Counted from the first letter of the stretch, positions 33,190 through 44,570 are shown. The stretch: DNA of 64,000 bases from Zanthoxylum bungeanum (GCA_019454045.1 SKCR01032774.1:558001-622000), one strand, 5' to 3'. Program-made: numbers and translations. The notes: generated by a model from the letters alone, not told the origin.

Positions 33190-33964
33190 GTCCGAGATCC
33201 GAGTTATTAAGTCTGTAAGGGTGTTTTAACACCTAGTGCCCTAAAACCAACTGGTTTGGGAGTCACTGGCCCAAAGCGTTACATGGATCGAAGATGCTGC
33301 AAAATATATATATCTGAAGTCTGAGTAATTAAGTTCGTAGGGTGTCTTAACACCTGGTGCCCTAAAGCCAACTGGTTTGGGAGCCACCGACCCAAAGCTC
33401 GCTACATAGACGAAGGGATTGTATATAAATAAAAAAAAAAAAAATCAAAGAAAAAATCAGAAAAATCAGAAAATTATTCCATTGCTACAAAAAGTGTGAA
33501 ATCTGAAAGAACTTTAGACAAAAATATTACTCTCTTATCAACTGCACTTATGACTGTTGTGGGCCAAAAATGAGTTGATTAATATTTGTTAGCTGTGTAT
33601 ATGGAGAATGGTAAAAATATCGGAGAATTTACTTATTCGGTAATTTAGAAAGAAACAAAACAACTAGTAACTTGGAGTAGAATTTTCACCTAATTAGTCA
33701 CTAACTTTCTTTATTCTCTTTTCGCTTGTCTTTTTGCTTTTGTGTGCATTAGTTTTAACTAACTTTTTACTTTTATAAAATGTTTGTGGGTATCATTGCT
33801 GTAAACCCTCACGAGACTACACTCGTCCACTAGGGACACCTAGGGGTTTAAAGGCTTGTTGCTACGCTAAATGCAACCGTGATCCTACGAAAGTGGCTTA
33901 GTTAGTTTTATTTTCTTGTTATTTTCTGTTTGCTCGAGGACTAGCAAAATTTAGGTTTGGGGTG
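32635..33964 (+). other. LOG-RE2 3' non-coding region and polypurine tract
   Basis: Begins with a segment shared with LOG-RE1 (1-40) that contains a purine-rich run TTTGGGGGAGGGA at 32720. It continues with an A-run of 38 (33151-33188), two direct repeats (33189-33300 and 33308-33420), and ends in AGGTTTGGGGTG (33953-33964), the polypurine tract immediately before the 3' LTR. No ORF is supported. Confidence 0.75.
33189..33420 (+). repeat. Direct repeat of about 110 bp
   Basis: Two diverged units (33189-33300 and 33308-33420) sharing words such as CACCTAGTGCCCTAAAACCA/CACCTGGTGCCCTAAAGCCA and ACTGGTTTGGGAG. They follow the long A-run. Confidence 0.8.
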
Positions 33965-36209
33965 TGATGAGTGGTATTTATACCACTATTTCCCACTCAT
34001 TGACCTAATGTTTTGTATTGTTTCTCGAGTTTTATGAACGTTTTGATTGTTTGGTTGTTATTTTGCAGATAAATAAAGTTTGGACAGCACTGGAGGCATT
34101 TGGGGCAAAACTGGACAAAAAATGCGCCAACTGGAAAATTTCAGTCTTCAGCGCGTCGCGACGCAGGATCCTTGCGCGCCGCGACGCCCAGCGTGCACCG
34201 GAGATGCTAAAATGCGCCCTGGTCAACGGGTCAACAAGTTGAAAAGTTTTGACTTTGCTAACATGCGCCTGCCACGTGTCACCATCACAACGGAGATGCT
34301 AACATGCGCCGTGCCACGTGTCAAGATCTCATTGCTTGGCCGGCCACCGCCATTACGTGTCATGCCACGTGGGTCGCCACGTAGCGTCCAGGCCCACGTC
34401 AGCTAGTCAACAGTCAGAGCCACGCTCAGCCAATCGCGCAACCAGTGTCAAGCTAGTCACGACCAGCCACGTCACATCACCCAACCAACACCACCACGCC
34501 GCAACACACGTGACGGCAAAGCCGCCCACGTGCCACGCCCGCGCCCCAAGCCACGCCACCACGCCAGTCAAGCGCCGACGCCCACGTGACAACGACGCAT
34601 AACATCAAGACTGTCGCCACATCAGCACGATGACGTAGCAATGACGTCAGAACAGTAGACACGTCAGCATGACGTAATCGATGACGTCATGAACATTGCC
34701 AGTCAACGGGTCAAATCTGAGTCAACCAACCAGCGCGTGACACGTGTCACTGTAGCGCGCGTCGCGACGCTGGCCGCGCGGCGCGACGCCCAGACCCTAT
34801 CGACGCCTATAAATTCAGAACCAGATTTCAGAATTTTGTATCCCATCCTCTCTCTTCAATTCCTTCTAAGAGAGAGTTTCTCTCTCTAAACTCTTTTAGT
34901 TTTTATTTTTTTTACTTTTGTAAATAATTTTAATTACTTTTGTAATAAAGTAATTTAGTTTTTACTTTTTACTTTCTTTTCAGTTTTACTATTTACTATT
35001 TACTTTTTACAGTTTTTTACTATTTACTATTTACTTTTTACAGTTTTTACTATTTACCGTGATGCGGTATTTCTTTATGTTCGGGTGAAAGGTAATTTCT
35101 TTTACTATTACTATTTAGATTAATCTCCCTTAAAATAATATACTTACTATTTAAATTGGACTTAATCAGGATACCGCCAGATTGGTCGGTGAATAATAAA
35201 ACATATATTCCATTCCGCCTTTATGGCTGGTTATTTTGGTTCCGCCTTTATGGCTGGTTATTTTGGTTCCATTTTGCCTGCCTTTAGTCTGGTTATTATG
35301 GTTCCGCCTTTATGGCTGGTTGATATTATCACAAGTTTTTATATTATTTAATGGGAGATATCTAAATAAGTAGTAGTAGGATTAATTCCTTTTACCTTAC
35401 ATTTTTTATTTATTTTACTTTTCAGTATTTTTATTTTATGTCTTTTATTTTTATGTGTTTATTAGTCCTAGTTATGTGTTAGTTAACTAGGGGTTGTGAT
35501 GACTTTTAATATCAATAGTTTATAAGGGATTATTTTATAGTTTGGATAATTAATAAGTTTACTTATTAAGTCTTAGCTTAATGCTTCTTATTGTCTGATC
35601 ACCAATAAGATAGATATGGTAAATCTAAAATGAACTAGACATAGGGTTTTAGGTTTTAGCCTTAGACTTAATAGCCCACGATCTTCCTTGAGGATAGATA
35701 ACCCTTTAATAGATTTCCTTACAGGATAGGAATATACTGTCGGGCGGGGGTAGCCATAATTGGAACTTAGATTTAATGAATCCAGGTAATGTGGTTGACA
35801 TAGGAATATGGTTCATTGGATTATACTGGTTATTTGTAGTTGACCATCGGAAGAGGCTTTACATAATTTAGTGTTCCAGGTTAGTAAAACTGATTTATTA
35901 CACAAACATAAAATAATCACTTCATCTTTTAAATGATCTTAAAAGAAATCACAACCTTATATCTTTTTATCTGTATTTTCCTTAGTATTTTCTTTTATCT
36001 TTTTAGTTATTTATTTAGCAAATCTACAATCAAACCAAATCAATCAAGCAATCATTACATTCTCCCTTCTCCCTTTAATTAGATATTTGTAATTAAATAG
36101 ATTCAATAATTAATAACAAAGTAGGAATTAAGTCCTCGTGGAGATCGATATTTTTATACTACTTGAACGATACGTGCGCTTGCGTTATACGTGTGTTTTA
36201 CGCCGGTCA
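33965..36209 (+). repeat. 3' LTR of LOG-RE2 (2245 bp)
   Basis: Same ends as the 5' LTR. It differs by scattered 1-3 nt indels and by a GC-rich block at about 34368-34613 that is roughly 100 bp longer than, and not alignable by eye to, 24752-24901. The palindromes GCGTCGCGACGC recur at 34153 and 34759. The 27-bp repeat block near 35215-35320 is partly degraded. Confidence 0.92.
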
Positions 36210-36214
36210 TTTAT

Positions 36215-36655
36215 CTTGGTACCTTAATCCTTTGTCATTTCGTGACAAAAAAATGAGGAGAGTAGTATATGGAAGAGTAGTATATAAGAGTCATAGAATA
36301 TCCATTCGATATCTCTGTTTTAAGGGGAGTAAGATTAAGAGGGAGTATGATATCTAATATTTATTTATACATCTCTACTATCTATTTATACATGCATGAG
36401 TTTTATCGTTGTTTTATCTGTTCTTTATAATCCATGTGCTTTTCACGGTATGTTTCGGTTTGTGATATTTCAGGTAAACATATTTGGTAGTTGTGGTGAT
36501 ATTGATTTTAAGACTACTTTTTTAGGTATCAGATCGAGTCTTATTATATAAGTCACTGTCTTGATGGTTGGTAGTTGGCTATTTTTCTTTTTGGGTCTTT
36601 TACTGTAGTTTTTATATTATGTGGTATTTTCTCACGGAATGTCAAATGAGGAGAT
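36215..36655 (+). other. Copia-2 3' internal region
   Basis: The phrase TTTGTCATTTCGTGAC followed by an A-run and ATGAGGAG resembles the region near the polypurine tract of plant copia elements. The purine-rich AAATGAGGAGAT just before 36656 serves as the tract. No ORF. Confidence 0.65.
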
Positions 36656-37726
36656 TGTTAGTTCCATTTTTATTGACAATGTCCATAAAAAAAACCAAGT
36701 TTAATTGAGTTATAATAAGTCTTGAAGAACTTGTAGCAATTGGACTGGTATTTGGCAAAGCTAGAGCAATTTCGTTAGTGCTACATTTGTTGAAGCGTTC
36801 GAACGTGTGACGTTAGTGTCACGTTCGTTGTTGGGTTCAAACAAATTATTCCAGAGAGCAAATGTTCGAGGTGCGTTCGAGTAAGCATTCAAGCGAAACA
36901 TTCTAGAGAACAAACATTCGTAGGGCGTCCGAGTAAGCGTTTGAATGAACCTTTCCAGAGAGCACGCGTTCGAGTGGCGTTCGAACGCCCGTGCGTATCT
37001 GAGTTATTTTGGATGTGTTTTCAAGCCTTTTTGCTTTGGAAATGCTATACTTTGCCCTACCTATATAAACAAACATATAGCCACTTTCCTCTAGGTTGAA
37101 ATATATCGTATTGAGCATAAACACCTTCCTAGATTTTCAACCTTATTGTCCATCACCTTGAAGACTCTTTTGAATCTCTTGTCTTCGTTTCTTTGGTGAT
37201 TGAGATCTTTGATTTACCATCAACACAACCAAGCCCAATTTCCTAACCCTTCAGAGTTCTCAATGAGGAAGGTTGGTAGTCGGAATTCCGGCGTGCTTGC
37301 AGAGTTAATCCGCTCAAAGACTTCAGAGGTTCTGAAGAAAATCGTGGGGTACGGGCTCTAGGAGTTCTTCGAGTTCTTGCAGTCTAGAGGTACAAAAGTC
37401 GGTGGATTTGCCGCCATAGGTCTTTTACTATCACTGTAAGTCTTTCTCATATAGTGGATTTTGGGCTGATAGCCGAGATACTCGGAGTGATTTTTTACTC
37501 GCACGACTTTTCCACATCGTCACTAAAATTATGATATTGATGTGTGATGTTGATTTTATTTACAGCTTTATCTTGTGTTATTGATTTAATATTTGGGATT
37601 ATATTATAATTGCATAGATTTAAGGTTGCTTGTTAGAAATCCATAGAAACAATAGCCAGAACTTGTCTTGATTTATTGTGTTAATTTCGCATAGGTTCAG
37701 AACCTTAGGATAATTACGAATTTTCA
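36656..37726 (+). repeat. Copia-2 3' LTR (1071 bp)
   Basis: TGTTAGTTCC...TTTTCA. The right 740 bp match the truncated 5' LTR (18610-19334). The left part holds a block of TTCGAA-containing repeats (36795-36990) interleaved with TTCCAGAGAG. The element was inserted in an AT-rich repeat that continues at 37727. Confidence 0.85.
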
Positions 37727-38115
37727 ATAATATTAATTAAAATAAGAAACATATTACAATATACAAATAAAATCTCATATTTATTATAAAATTATAAATT
37801 AAAATATCTCTATAAATTTTTTATTATTAAATTATAAAATTAAAATAAGAAACTATTACAATATAAAAACATAATCTCCCATTAAAATCATAAACATATT
37901 AATTTAATTAATTGATAATGTAATTTCTTATTATTAAATTATAAAAATAAGTCAAATTAAAATTTTAAAAAAAATATTTGTGGTATTTAATCTATATAAT
38001 TAATTTTTTTATTACCTATTATAATAAAAAGATATATTGTAATCATCTATTCAAATAAAAAAAAATTGTGACACATAATCTCTACAATTAATTTTTTATT
38101 AGTAACTTATAAATT
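37727..38115 (+). repeat. AT-rich dispersed repeat, copy of part of 58080-59105
   Basis: Very similar, in the same orientation, to about 58673-59047, including AATAAGAAAC-ATTACAATAT and GTGACACATAATCTC-like words. It is the flank of copia-2 on the right. The left flank is lost. Confidence 0.8.
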
Positions 38116-39894
38116 TGTACCCTCATCCGTTGTGCGAACTCCATTATACCTCTGGCTTTAAAGTTCCTCGAGGCTGAAAATTACCATCAACACAAATCCT
38201 TGAAATGGAGACTTATTGAATTGACTCAGTTTTTTTTGTACACACATCCTAGTAAGAAATTAGGGTTTTAGTTATTTTTTAAGAGTGGTTGGTTTGTTAG
38301 GTGAAAGTTCAATATTAAGATTGAGGTGTTCTATAGTATGTGTACCTAAAATGGAGCATTTGGATCAAATCATTCTAAGATGACCGAATAGAAGTAAAAA
38401 TAACTATTGAAGTTGGATCCAGCAGGACCAGCACTACCCATGATCAAAAATTTGCAAAATAGTATGTCACAGAAATGGAACTTGATTCTCTCATTGGAAA
38501 AGACCATTGTCACCAAAATAAATTAATACCTCTATCACTTTCAAATCCCAAAATGAGAATAGAATTTTTAATGTTTGAAAACTAGTGGGGGGCTTTAAAT
38601 TTTGGTGTGGAATAAATTAAATTTTATCGATTTTATTCTAAGTTTAATTAATTAAAGAAAGACTAGAGAATATGAATGGTATATCTAGAGTGGAGTTTCC
38701 TATTCCCATTAACTATTCTCTCCTCAAAAGACAAATAATCTTTTTTTTTTTAATTACAATTTTACATATATACAATCTGAAATCTACTGGGATATTCAAT
38801 ACATACAATTATCGCACACCCAGACATCTACGTCTACTAAGAGACGAACCCTAATCGGAAACATAACCGGAAATATCTACTCCCACTCAAATAATCGGGG
38901 AGAAATATACTCTCAAATCCCAATTTTTGGGATTAGAGACAAGAGTGACAGCAGAGGGGATAACATGTGTTACCACTCGGCCATGAGCCCCAGTACAATT
39001 AATCTTTTAAAAGAACAAAAATGTTCTATCTTTTAAAAGTTAATAATATTCTCCCCTCCCCACAAAACAACGTAAAAAAGGATCCAAAAACAATGCTTTC
39101 TTTTAAATTTTACTTATTCTTTTGAGGGCACACACATGTCTCACACAACTTAGTGAGAGAGAGAGAGAAAAAAGAAAAATAACAAGTGTTGTGTTGCCAT
39201 AGCAATGAGTGCATTTGTGGAGATCCATTAAGAAAGAATTTTTCAAAAAATTTCAGCTTTGTAAGAGAGAGCAAAGAAGAGATAAGATTCCCTTACTGCC
39301 TCTAAATTTTTGCTAGACTCTCTGGGGTAAGTCAACTAAAAAGCTGCCTTATATATATATTAATTATAAGGTGAATTCTCTTATTGTGTTCTCCACTTTT
39401 GGTATCGATTCATGGCTATGAGATGTCTTGCACTAGAAAAAAGAATATTGTATTTTGTATAGCCCATTTACTTAATAGAGCCATGGTAGTGTTTAGAGAA
39501 TAATTTTTTTACTAACTTTGTTGGAGAAACAAATTTTACAAAAACATCATATTTCAATATTAAGTTGAATTTGTATTGAGTATTGACGATTTATTAATGT
39601 GGGTTTCACATGGATTTCACTTATTTCTTAACTATTGATCCAGTATACTTATATATATATATATATACCATAGTCAGATTCATACACATTGTCATTGTCA
39701 CAGATCGATTTCAGCCCGGAATCAGGACAATCCATAATCGGGCCGAACTAGAATCAGAACCGTGTATGATACACCAGTGGGCACATGAGGACTTTAATAA
39801 ACAATGATGTCATATGTTTTTTTGGATTAGATTAGGTGTACGAGTTTCAACATGATATCAGAGCAAAACTCATGCACGAGTAGGACACTGAGAC
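38116..39894. other. Intergenic region
   Basis: No gene can be supported. It contains one likely SINE (38741-38992), a GA-rich run near 39152-39171 and a (TA)n microsatellite (about 39648-39667). The 60-65 aa readings have no recognisable features. Confidence 0.5.
38741..38992 (-). mobile_element. tRNA-derived SINE (probable)
   Basis: On the minus strand it starts GGGGCTCATGGCCGAGTGG, similar to the 5' half of Leu/Ser-type tRNAs including an A box, and ends in a run of about 12 A (T-run at 38741). Imperfect flanking repeats AATAATC and ATTAATC with following T bases could be the target duplication. The B box is weak. Confidence 0.5.
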
Positions 39895-40471
39895 TTTAAT
39901 AAATAATGAAGTCATATATATTAATGGTGATCAACAAGTCAAACCTAATCCCATGCACTCAGTGGGGTCCAAATATGTTATCTTACATCATGTCCCAACA
40001 AGTTGATTGTTGAGAATATATTATGCTTCATCAAACTTTTTCTTTTCTTAAAAATAAATAAATAAATTAGCATAGTATACTGACATACTGCATGCATGCA
40101 TGTTTACATATTAATGTTGATTTCATCGAAAAATGAAATTTATGTAAAAGTTTGCACAAATGGCTCCTTCAAACAGGGTTTCAACTTTTATTGTCTTTTA
40201 TATTTATATTTATATTTTTTAATTTTTGTGGACTTCTAAAGTGAGGTTTCAATTTATTGGTAGCAAGGGCAGTGAACTCTCAAGTGATGGTATGATTAGA
40301 TTAAAAAGAAATTTAAGAAAGAATTACAAGCACTAAACAATTATGCATGGTTGAATATTTAAATTTCAGAAACAAACGACCATTTTAATAGATGTGTTTT
40401 TGGGTTGTTGTAATGGTGTTAGATTGTTATGATTTAAAACTCTAATTATTTACTATAAAGATTAATAAATT
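39895..40471 (+). repeat. Duplicated segment, copy B, left half
   Basis: Nearly the same as 10540-11130. It is interrupted at its right end by the Tat-like element, and the other half resumes at 55461. Confidence 0.85.
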
Positions 40472-41792
40472 TGTTGACGGCTTTTTTTTTGTTCCGAGGA
40501 TAATTCGGGAAAATCACTTATCGAATAAATCTCCATCAACTGTAAATTTGTTTGGTTTGTTGGGAACCAAAAACAAACTTGGCAAAAGATAGAAATAACA
40601 GACAAAATAAAAAATTTACCGTGATTCGGTAGAATTGATCCAACCTACATTTTTTTTTTTTTTTGGAAACGATGGAAACCCTGCCACCAAACCACCCATT
40701 CTGGGCCGCGGCGCAGGTAAAACCACCGGCTGTCCCAGGCTCTTACAAGAAGTGCACCCCCTGGATTTGAACACAGAACCTCAAGGTGAGATCCTGGACC
40801 CTACACCACCAAGCCACACCCCTTGGGGACGGATCCAACCTACATCCATGGATGCAAATGAGATAAACTTTTTATTATGAGCTCGAGTCTGACCGACCTG
40901 CTCTGGCTTTCGTTTACACTTGGCTTTGTCATTCTCTTTTACAAGTTAAGAGTGAATAAATTTAGCTAACCCTTGCAATGAGTTCTCAACCCCTTTATAT
41001 AGTGTGTCTAAAATTAATATTCTGCCAACTCGTGACGTCAACCACGTTACCAAATCATTATTGCGTAGGTTCTCTTCCCCAACCAATCCTATAAGTAGTA
41101 GCTGCGACGGCTGACACAACCACTCACTGCCATTTAAAACTCATTAATGCACCCTTCTTGGTAATTGCCACACACTCTGCCCAAGTGCGAACCTACACGT
41201 CAACCACTCACGCAATTTCGTGTGTCAGTCAATAAGCCATCAGACCTCTTCCATCCCATCAGCCACAAACTTACTCTTATCTTATCAGTCATTATGAGGC
41301 TCAAACTTCCGTCTAAGAGCATAGTGCTAAAACCCCGACCAATATCCTCGGGTTGATATCCCGAAATAGATGACGTCCTTCCTTGCAGTTACTAGCAGGT
41401 CGGGTCAGCAAAAGAAATTTCACTCTCCCCACATTCTCTTCAGAAAAGTCAAACCAGTATTGAGCCCCTTCGTATATAGAAATATTGAGAAGTAGCTTCC
41501 CTTGATGACAGTCTAAACTGTTATGATTTTCTTCTAACTTGTATCTTCCAACAATCATCCTCCCTTGGTATACACAATTGTGCCTCTGCTGCTTCATCCC
41601 GAGACCCATTCACGATGCTTCAAAGCCAAAATTGACATCATTGGGTCGATCTTCAAATGTAGCCGAATATGGGCCTTGGGCCTGGATCCTCATCCTCGTA
41701 AAGACCTTGGGCCCCCACCTTGGTAAGCAAAATCTCCTTAATACCCTTTTTCATATTTCAGAACTTCTTGGGTCTGAAAATCACCATCAACA
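40472..41792 (-). repeat. 3' LTR of the Tat-like element, with SINE insertion
   Basis: Ends TGTTGACGG and CCATCAACA are near-perfect inverted repeats. About 1126 bp remain after removing the SINE and its duplication, close to the 1116 bp of the partner LTR. A TGACGTCA site occurs near 41034. Confidence 0.88.
40650..40831 (-). mobile_element. tRNA-derived SINE, about 180 bp
   Basis: Minus strand: A-box-like TGGCTTGGTGG and B-box GGTTCTGTGTTCAAATCC about 35 bp apart, then a body and an A-run of about 15 (T-run from 40650). Flanked by a perfect 13-bp target duplication GATCCAACCTACA (40637-40649 and 40832-40844). The other LTR of the host element lacks the insertion, which proves it. The ORF across it is meaningless. 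Confidence 0.9.
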
Positions 41793-42149
41793 TCTATCTC
41801 ATAGTTCTCGCTATCAACGAGTATGTGAGTCGGTGCCGAGAACTCAGAGTGGGTTCTACGACTGCAAGCTTCAGTGCTCCTTTTGAAGAGTCATGTCGGG
41901 TTCACAACCCCAATCTAGCATATCTACTTATGTCTCATCACTAGTTCATCTCTTCTTCTAGGCCTTCTTGGTCTGAAGAAATTGACCCAAATTATTTCTG
42001 ATCTGTCCATCCTTCGATTTCCCAACTTGAAGAAACTCATCTTGCACCACCTCGAGCCGACCGTAAGCTCTCGATGTGCTGCAATCTCGGAAGGGAATGA
42101 CTCACCAAGGCCTGCGAGACAAAACATAAACCATTATGGAAAACCATCA

Positions 42150-42935
42150 TTGGGTCATTACTTAAAAACGGGGCCTCGGCAGGACGTAACCCAGCCCCGA
42201 GCGGATACAATTACTTGGCCACAAGGGAATGTTCCCTCCTTGCGACATCGCTATTTTTCCATGGGGAGAAATTTTGATGCCATGTCCATGAGTGTAACAA
42301 GGCCTCGGTGGGATGTAACTCGACCCCGAGCCACCATAGTAAACCAGCCACAAGGGAATGTACCCTCTTTGTACCACCAACACTTGGCTATGGGGGAGAA
42401 ACGCCAATCTCATGCCAACAAATCATAACAAGGTCTCGATAAGACATAACCTGACCCCGAGCCAACGCAACAACTCAGCCATAAGGGAGTATTCCCTTCT
42501 TGTGCCACCAATACTTTATCATGAGGGAGAAACTCTAACCCCATGCCAACAAATCATAACAAGGCCTCGGCGGGACGTAACCCGAACCCGAGCCAACGCA
42601 GCAACTTGGCCTAATGGAAATGTTCCCTTATTGTTCCATCAACACTGGGTCATGGGGGAGAAACTCCAATCATATGCCTACAAATCATAATAAGGCATCG
42701 GTGGACGTAATCCGACCTCGAGCCAACGTAACAGCTTGGCCACAAGGAATGTTCCTTCATTATGCCAGCAACACTTGACTATGAGGGAGAAACTCCAACC
42801 CCATACCAATAAATCATAACAAGACCTCGGTGGAATGAATGCAGTCACGAGCCATCAAATAAACTGGCCACAAAGGAATGTACCATCTTTGTGCTACCAA
42901 CATGGCCTCGGCGGAATGAATGCAGCGCGAGCCAT
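42150..42935 (-). repeat. Satellite-like tandem array, period about 130 bp
   Basis: Six to seven units. The word AATCATAA recurs at 42421, 42552, 42683 and 42812, giving spacings of 131, 131 and 129; earlier units start near 42160 and 42290. Each unit has AAGGCCTCGGCGGGACGTAA, GCCACAAGGGAATGT and GGGGGAGAAACTCCAA words. It lies in the 3' untranslated part of the Tat-like element. Tat/Ogre elements are known to carry such arrays, which can seed satellites. Confidence 0.88.
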
Positions 42936-43385
42936 CAAAATTATTTCCAAGACTTAACCACGGTGAAAATTTTCCAACCTCCGAAAAATCACCATGGAGA
43001 CTGGAAATGGCGTCCCACTTCAAGTCATCAATCAAAAATAAAAACCAAAATAAAAACAAAACAAACATAACGATAGTGATATATCACATACCTCGTATTG
43101 ACCCAAAAGAAACAATAAGGAAGCCTGAGATAATGTCCTGCCCCACGCCACCCAAAATAATAATTTTGAACCATATAGTTCAATGTCCCGGAGAACCGAG
43201 CTATGGATCTAGGGAGCGGCCAACTCCATGAGATGTTTCCCATACTAGGCAGGCTCTGGGTCTGCAAACCCCACGAAGCCCACGTTATGCAAATCCAGAG
43301 GTACCCTAGTACCAAAGGCATTTACCATCCATACATGCTATGATTACCTTGGGGCACCAAATGCCACATCAACTCGCTCACCGAG

Positions 43386-43939
43386 TGTCACGGGCCAAAC
43401 TTTGGTGTCACCAAGTTGAGTCCGTGCGGCACTTGTTAACGTTATGTCTAACAAGTCAGCCTAGAATTGACCCTGTAAGGTCGTGCCCATGGTTAGCCAT
43501 CTATATAATGGGAGCATTATTAAGCAACAAAGTATAGCATACAACGATAAGCACACATCCGCAAGACATAAGATAATGAAACACATATGAGGCATATTGC
43601 ATACACATTCAGGCATTATATTTGGACAAAGCAATTGGAAATAAAAAAGGGAGCATGTTTCATTAAGCAATCCAACTAAGGGCGAGGGAGTACACAGCTA
43701 AAGCCCTAGTATGCTGGTGGCCAAGGCCCTTCTAAGCTGCCCGGGTCACCCCCCTAAAGAGGTTTTAAAGACATTGCACAAGTGACACTATGGAACATAC
43801 ATGATGTTTGAGTTGTCAACCCCTAAATAGAAAATAAAAATAAAATAAGAAAAATATAAAAATGCATCTTAGCACCACACGCAAGCGGCCATGGGCAAGT
43901 CATTGGCCCTGGACAAGTTTGGGGTGTAGGTGCATTACA
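43386..43939 (-). repeat. Chromovirus 3' LTR
   Basis: 554 bp, TGTCACGGGCC...TGCATTACA, near-identical to 48701-49254. Confidence 0.9.
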
Positions 43940-44109
43940 TCCTCCCCCACTTAATCTGTCGACGTCCTCGTTGACACATCTGAGCTGTTCTTCCTCTGCT
44001 CTTCACCTCGGTGCTGACAGGCTGGAAAGTCTTCACTCATCTGATGTGGTTGGTGCAGGTCTTCGGCTCTCTTGTCTCGACGCTGAAGGGTTGTAAAGTC
44101 TTCGATCTT

Positions 44110-44570
44110 CTATTTAAACTGTTGCAGGTCTTCGGCTCTCTCCCAACTAGTCTCTTCATCGTCCAGGTCTCTCCACTTCACTAGAAACTCCTTTCCATGT
44201 TGCTGGTCTCCATTCATCTCTCTTTCTGCTAAAATCTCCTCAACTTCCTTCATGGCTCTCTTCCTAGTTGGTTCTTCGATCTCCGGTCATCTTGGTTGGT
44301 TGCGAGTTGCATCACCGCTATCTGCATGAAATGGTCTCAACCTACTGACATGAAAAATTTGGTGCATCTTCATCCACGCTGGACTCTCAAATTTTTAGGA
44401 AGCCTTCCCCACTTTCTTAAGAATGGCAACAACCCTTCATACTTCCTCACCAACCGCTTGTCTATATTCCCTCTGAACCGCATTTGTTCTGGATTTAGCT
44501 TGATCAACACCAAATCTCCCGGTTGAAATTCTAGTGGTTTTCTATGCTGGTCTGCCCATTTCTTCATCCT
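44110..44570 (-). pseudogene. Chromovirus integrase C-terminus and chromodomain
   Basis: Reading 44567 onward: the integrase GPY/F-like part (FQPGDLVLIKLNPEQMRF), interrupted by a shift near 44400. Further on, EFLVKWRDLDDEETSWE and AEDLQQF at about 44205-44115 form a chromodomain, which in chromoviruses directs integration to marked chromatin. The stop follows at about 44113. Confidence 0.8.

Larger units (their letters stand above)
24349..36209 (+). mobile_element. LOG-carrying LTR retroelement copy 2 (LOG-RE2), complete, 11.86 kb
   Basis: Perfect 5-bp target duplication TTTAT (24344-24348, 36210-36214), LTRs 24349-26489 and 33965-36209, tRNA-Asp PBS at 26496, polypurine tract just before 33965. 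The interior holds gag-like sequence in three copies (A plus, B minus, C plus) and LOG in two (minus broken, plus intact), because of a large inverted duplication (27861-30299 against 30359-32797). Without the duplication the order is LTR, gag-like, LOG, 1.3 kb non-coding, LTR. There is no pol, so movement must depend on another element. LTR differences are mostly 1-3 nt indels plus one replaced GC-rich block, which suggests a young insertion or an unpolished assembly. Confidence 0.92.
18610..37726 (+). mobile_element. Gag-only Ty1/copia element (copia-2) hosting two LOG-family insertions
   Basis: A truncated 5' LTR (18610-19334), initiator-Met PBS (19337-19348), gag (19358-20540, then 22650-23000), 1.3 kb non-coding, a 3' internal piece (36215-36655) and a full 3' LTR (36656-37726). 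Without its two insertions the internal region is about 3.6 kb and has no protease, integrase, RT or RNase H. It therefore looks like a gag-only non-autonomous element. A solo LTR and a complete LOG element interrupt it. Confidence 0.8.

Noticed and set aside
40635..40880. 81-aa ORF
   Set aside because: It spans the T-run and the SINE body in the wrong sense.
42150..42935. CRISPR-like array
   Set aside because: The repeats are head-to-tail 130-bp units with no short repeat and unique spacer pattern, in a plant retroelement.
41313..43321. Several 60-150 aa ORFs in the Tat-like 3' region
   Set aside because: Some lie in the LTR, others in the tandem array on both strands; none shows a family motif.
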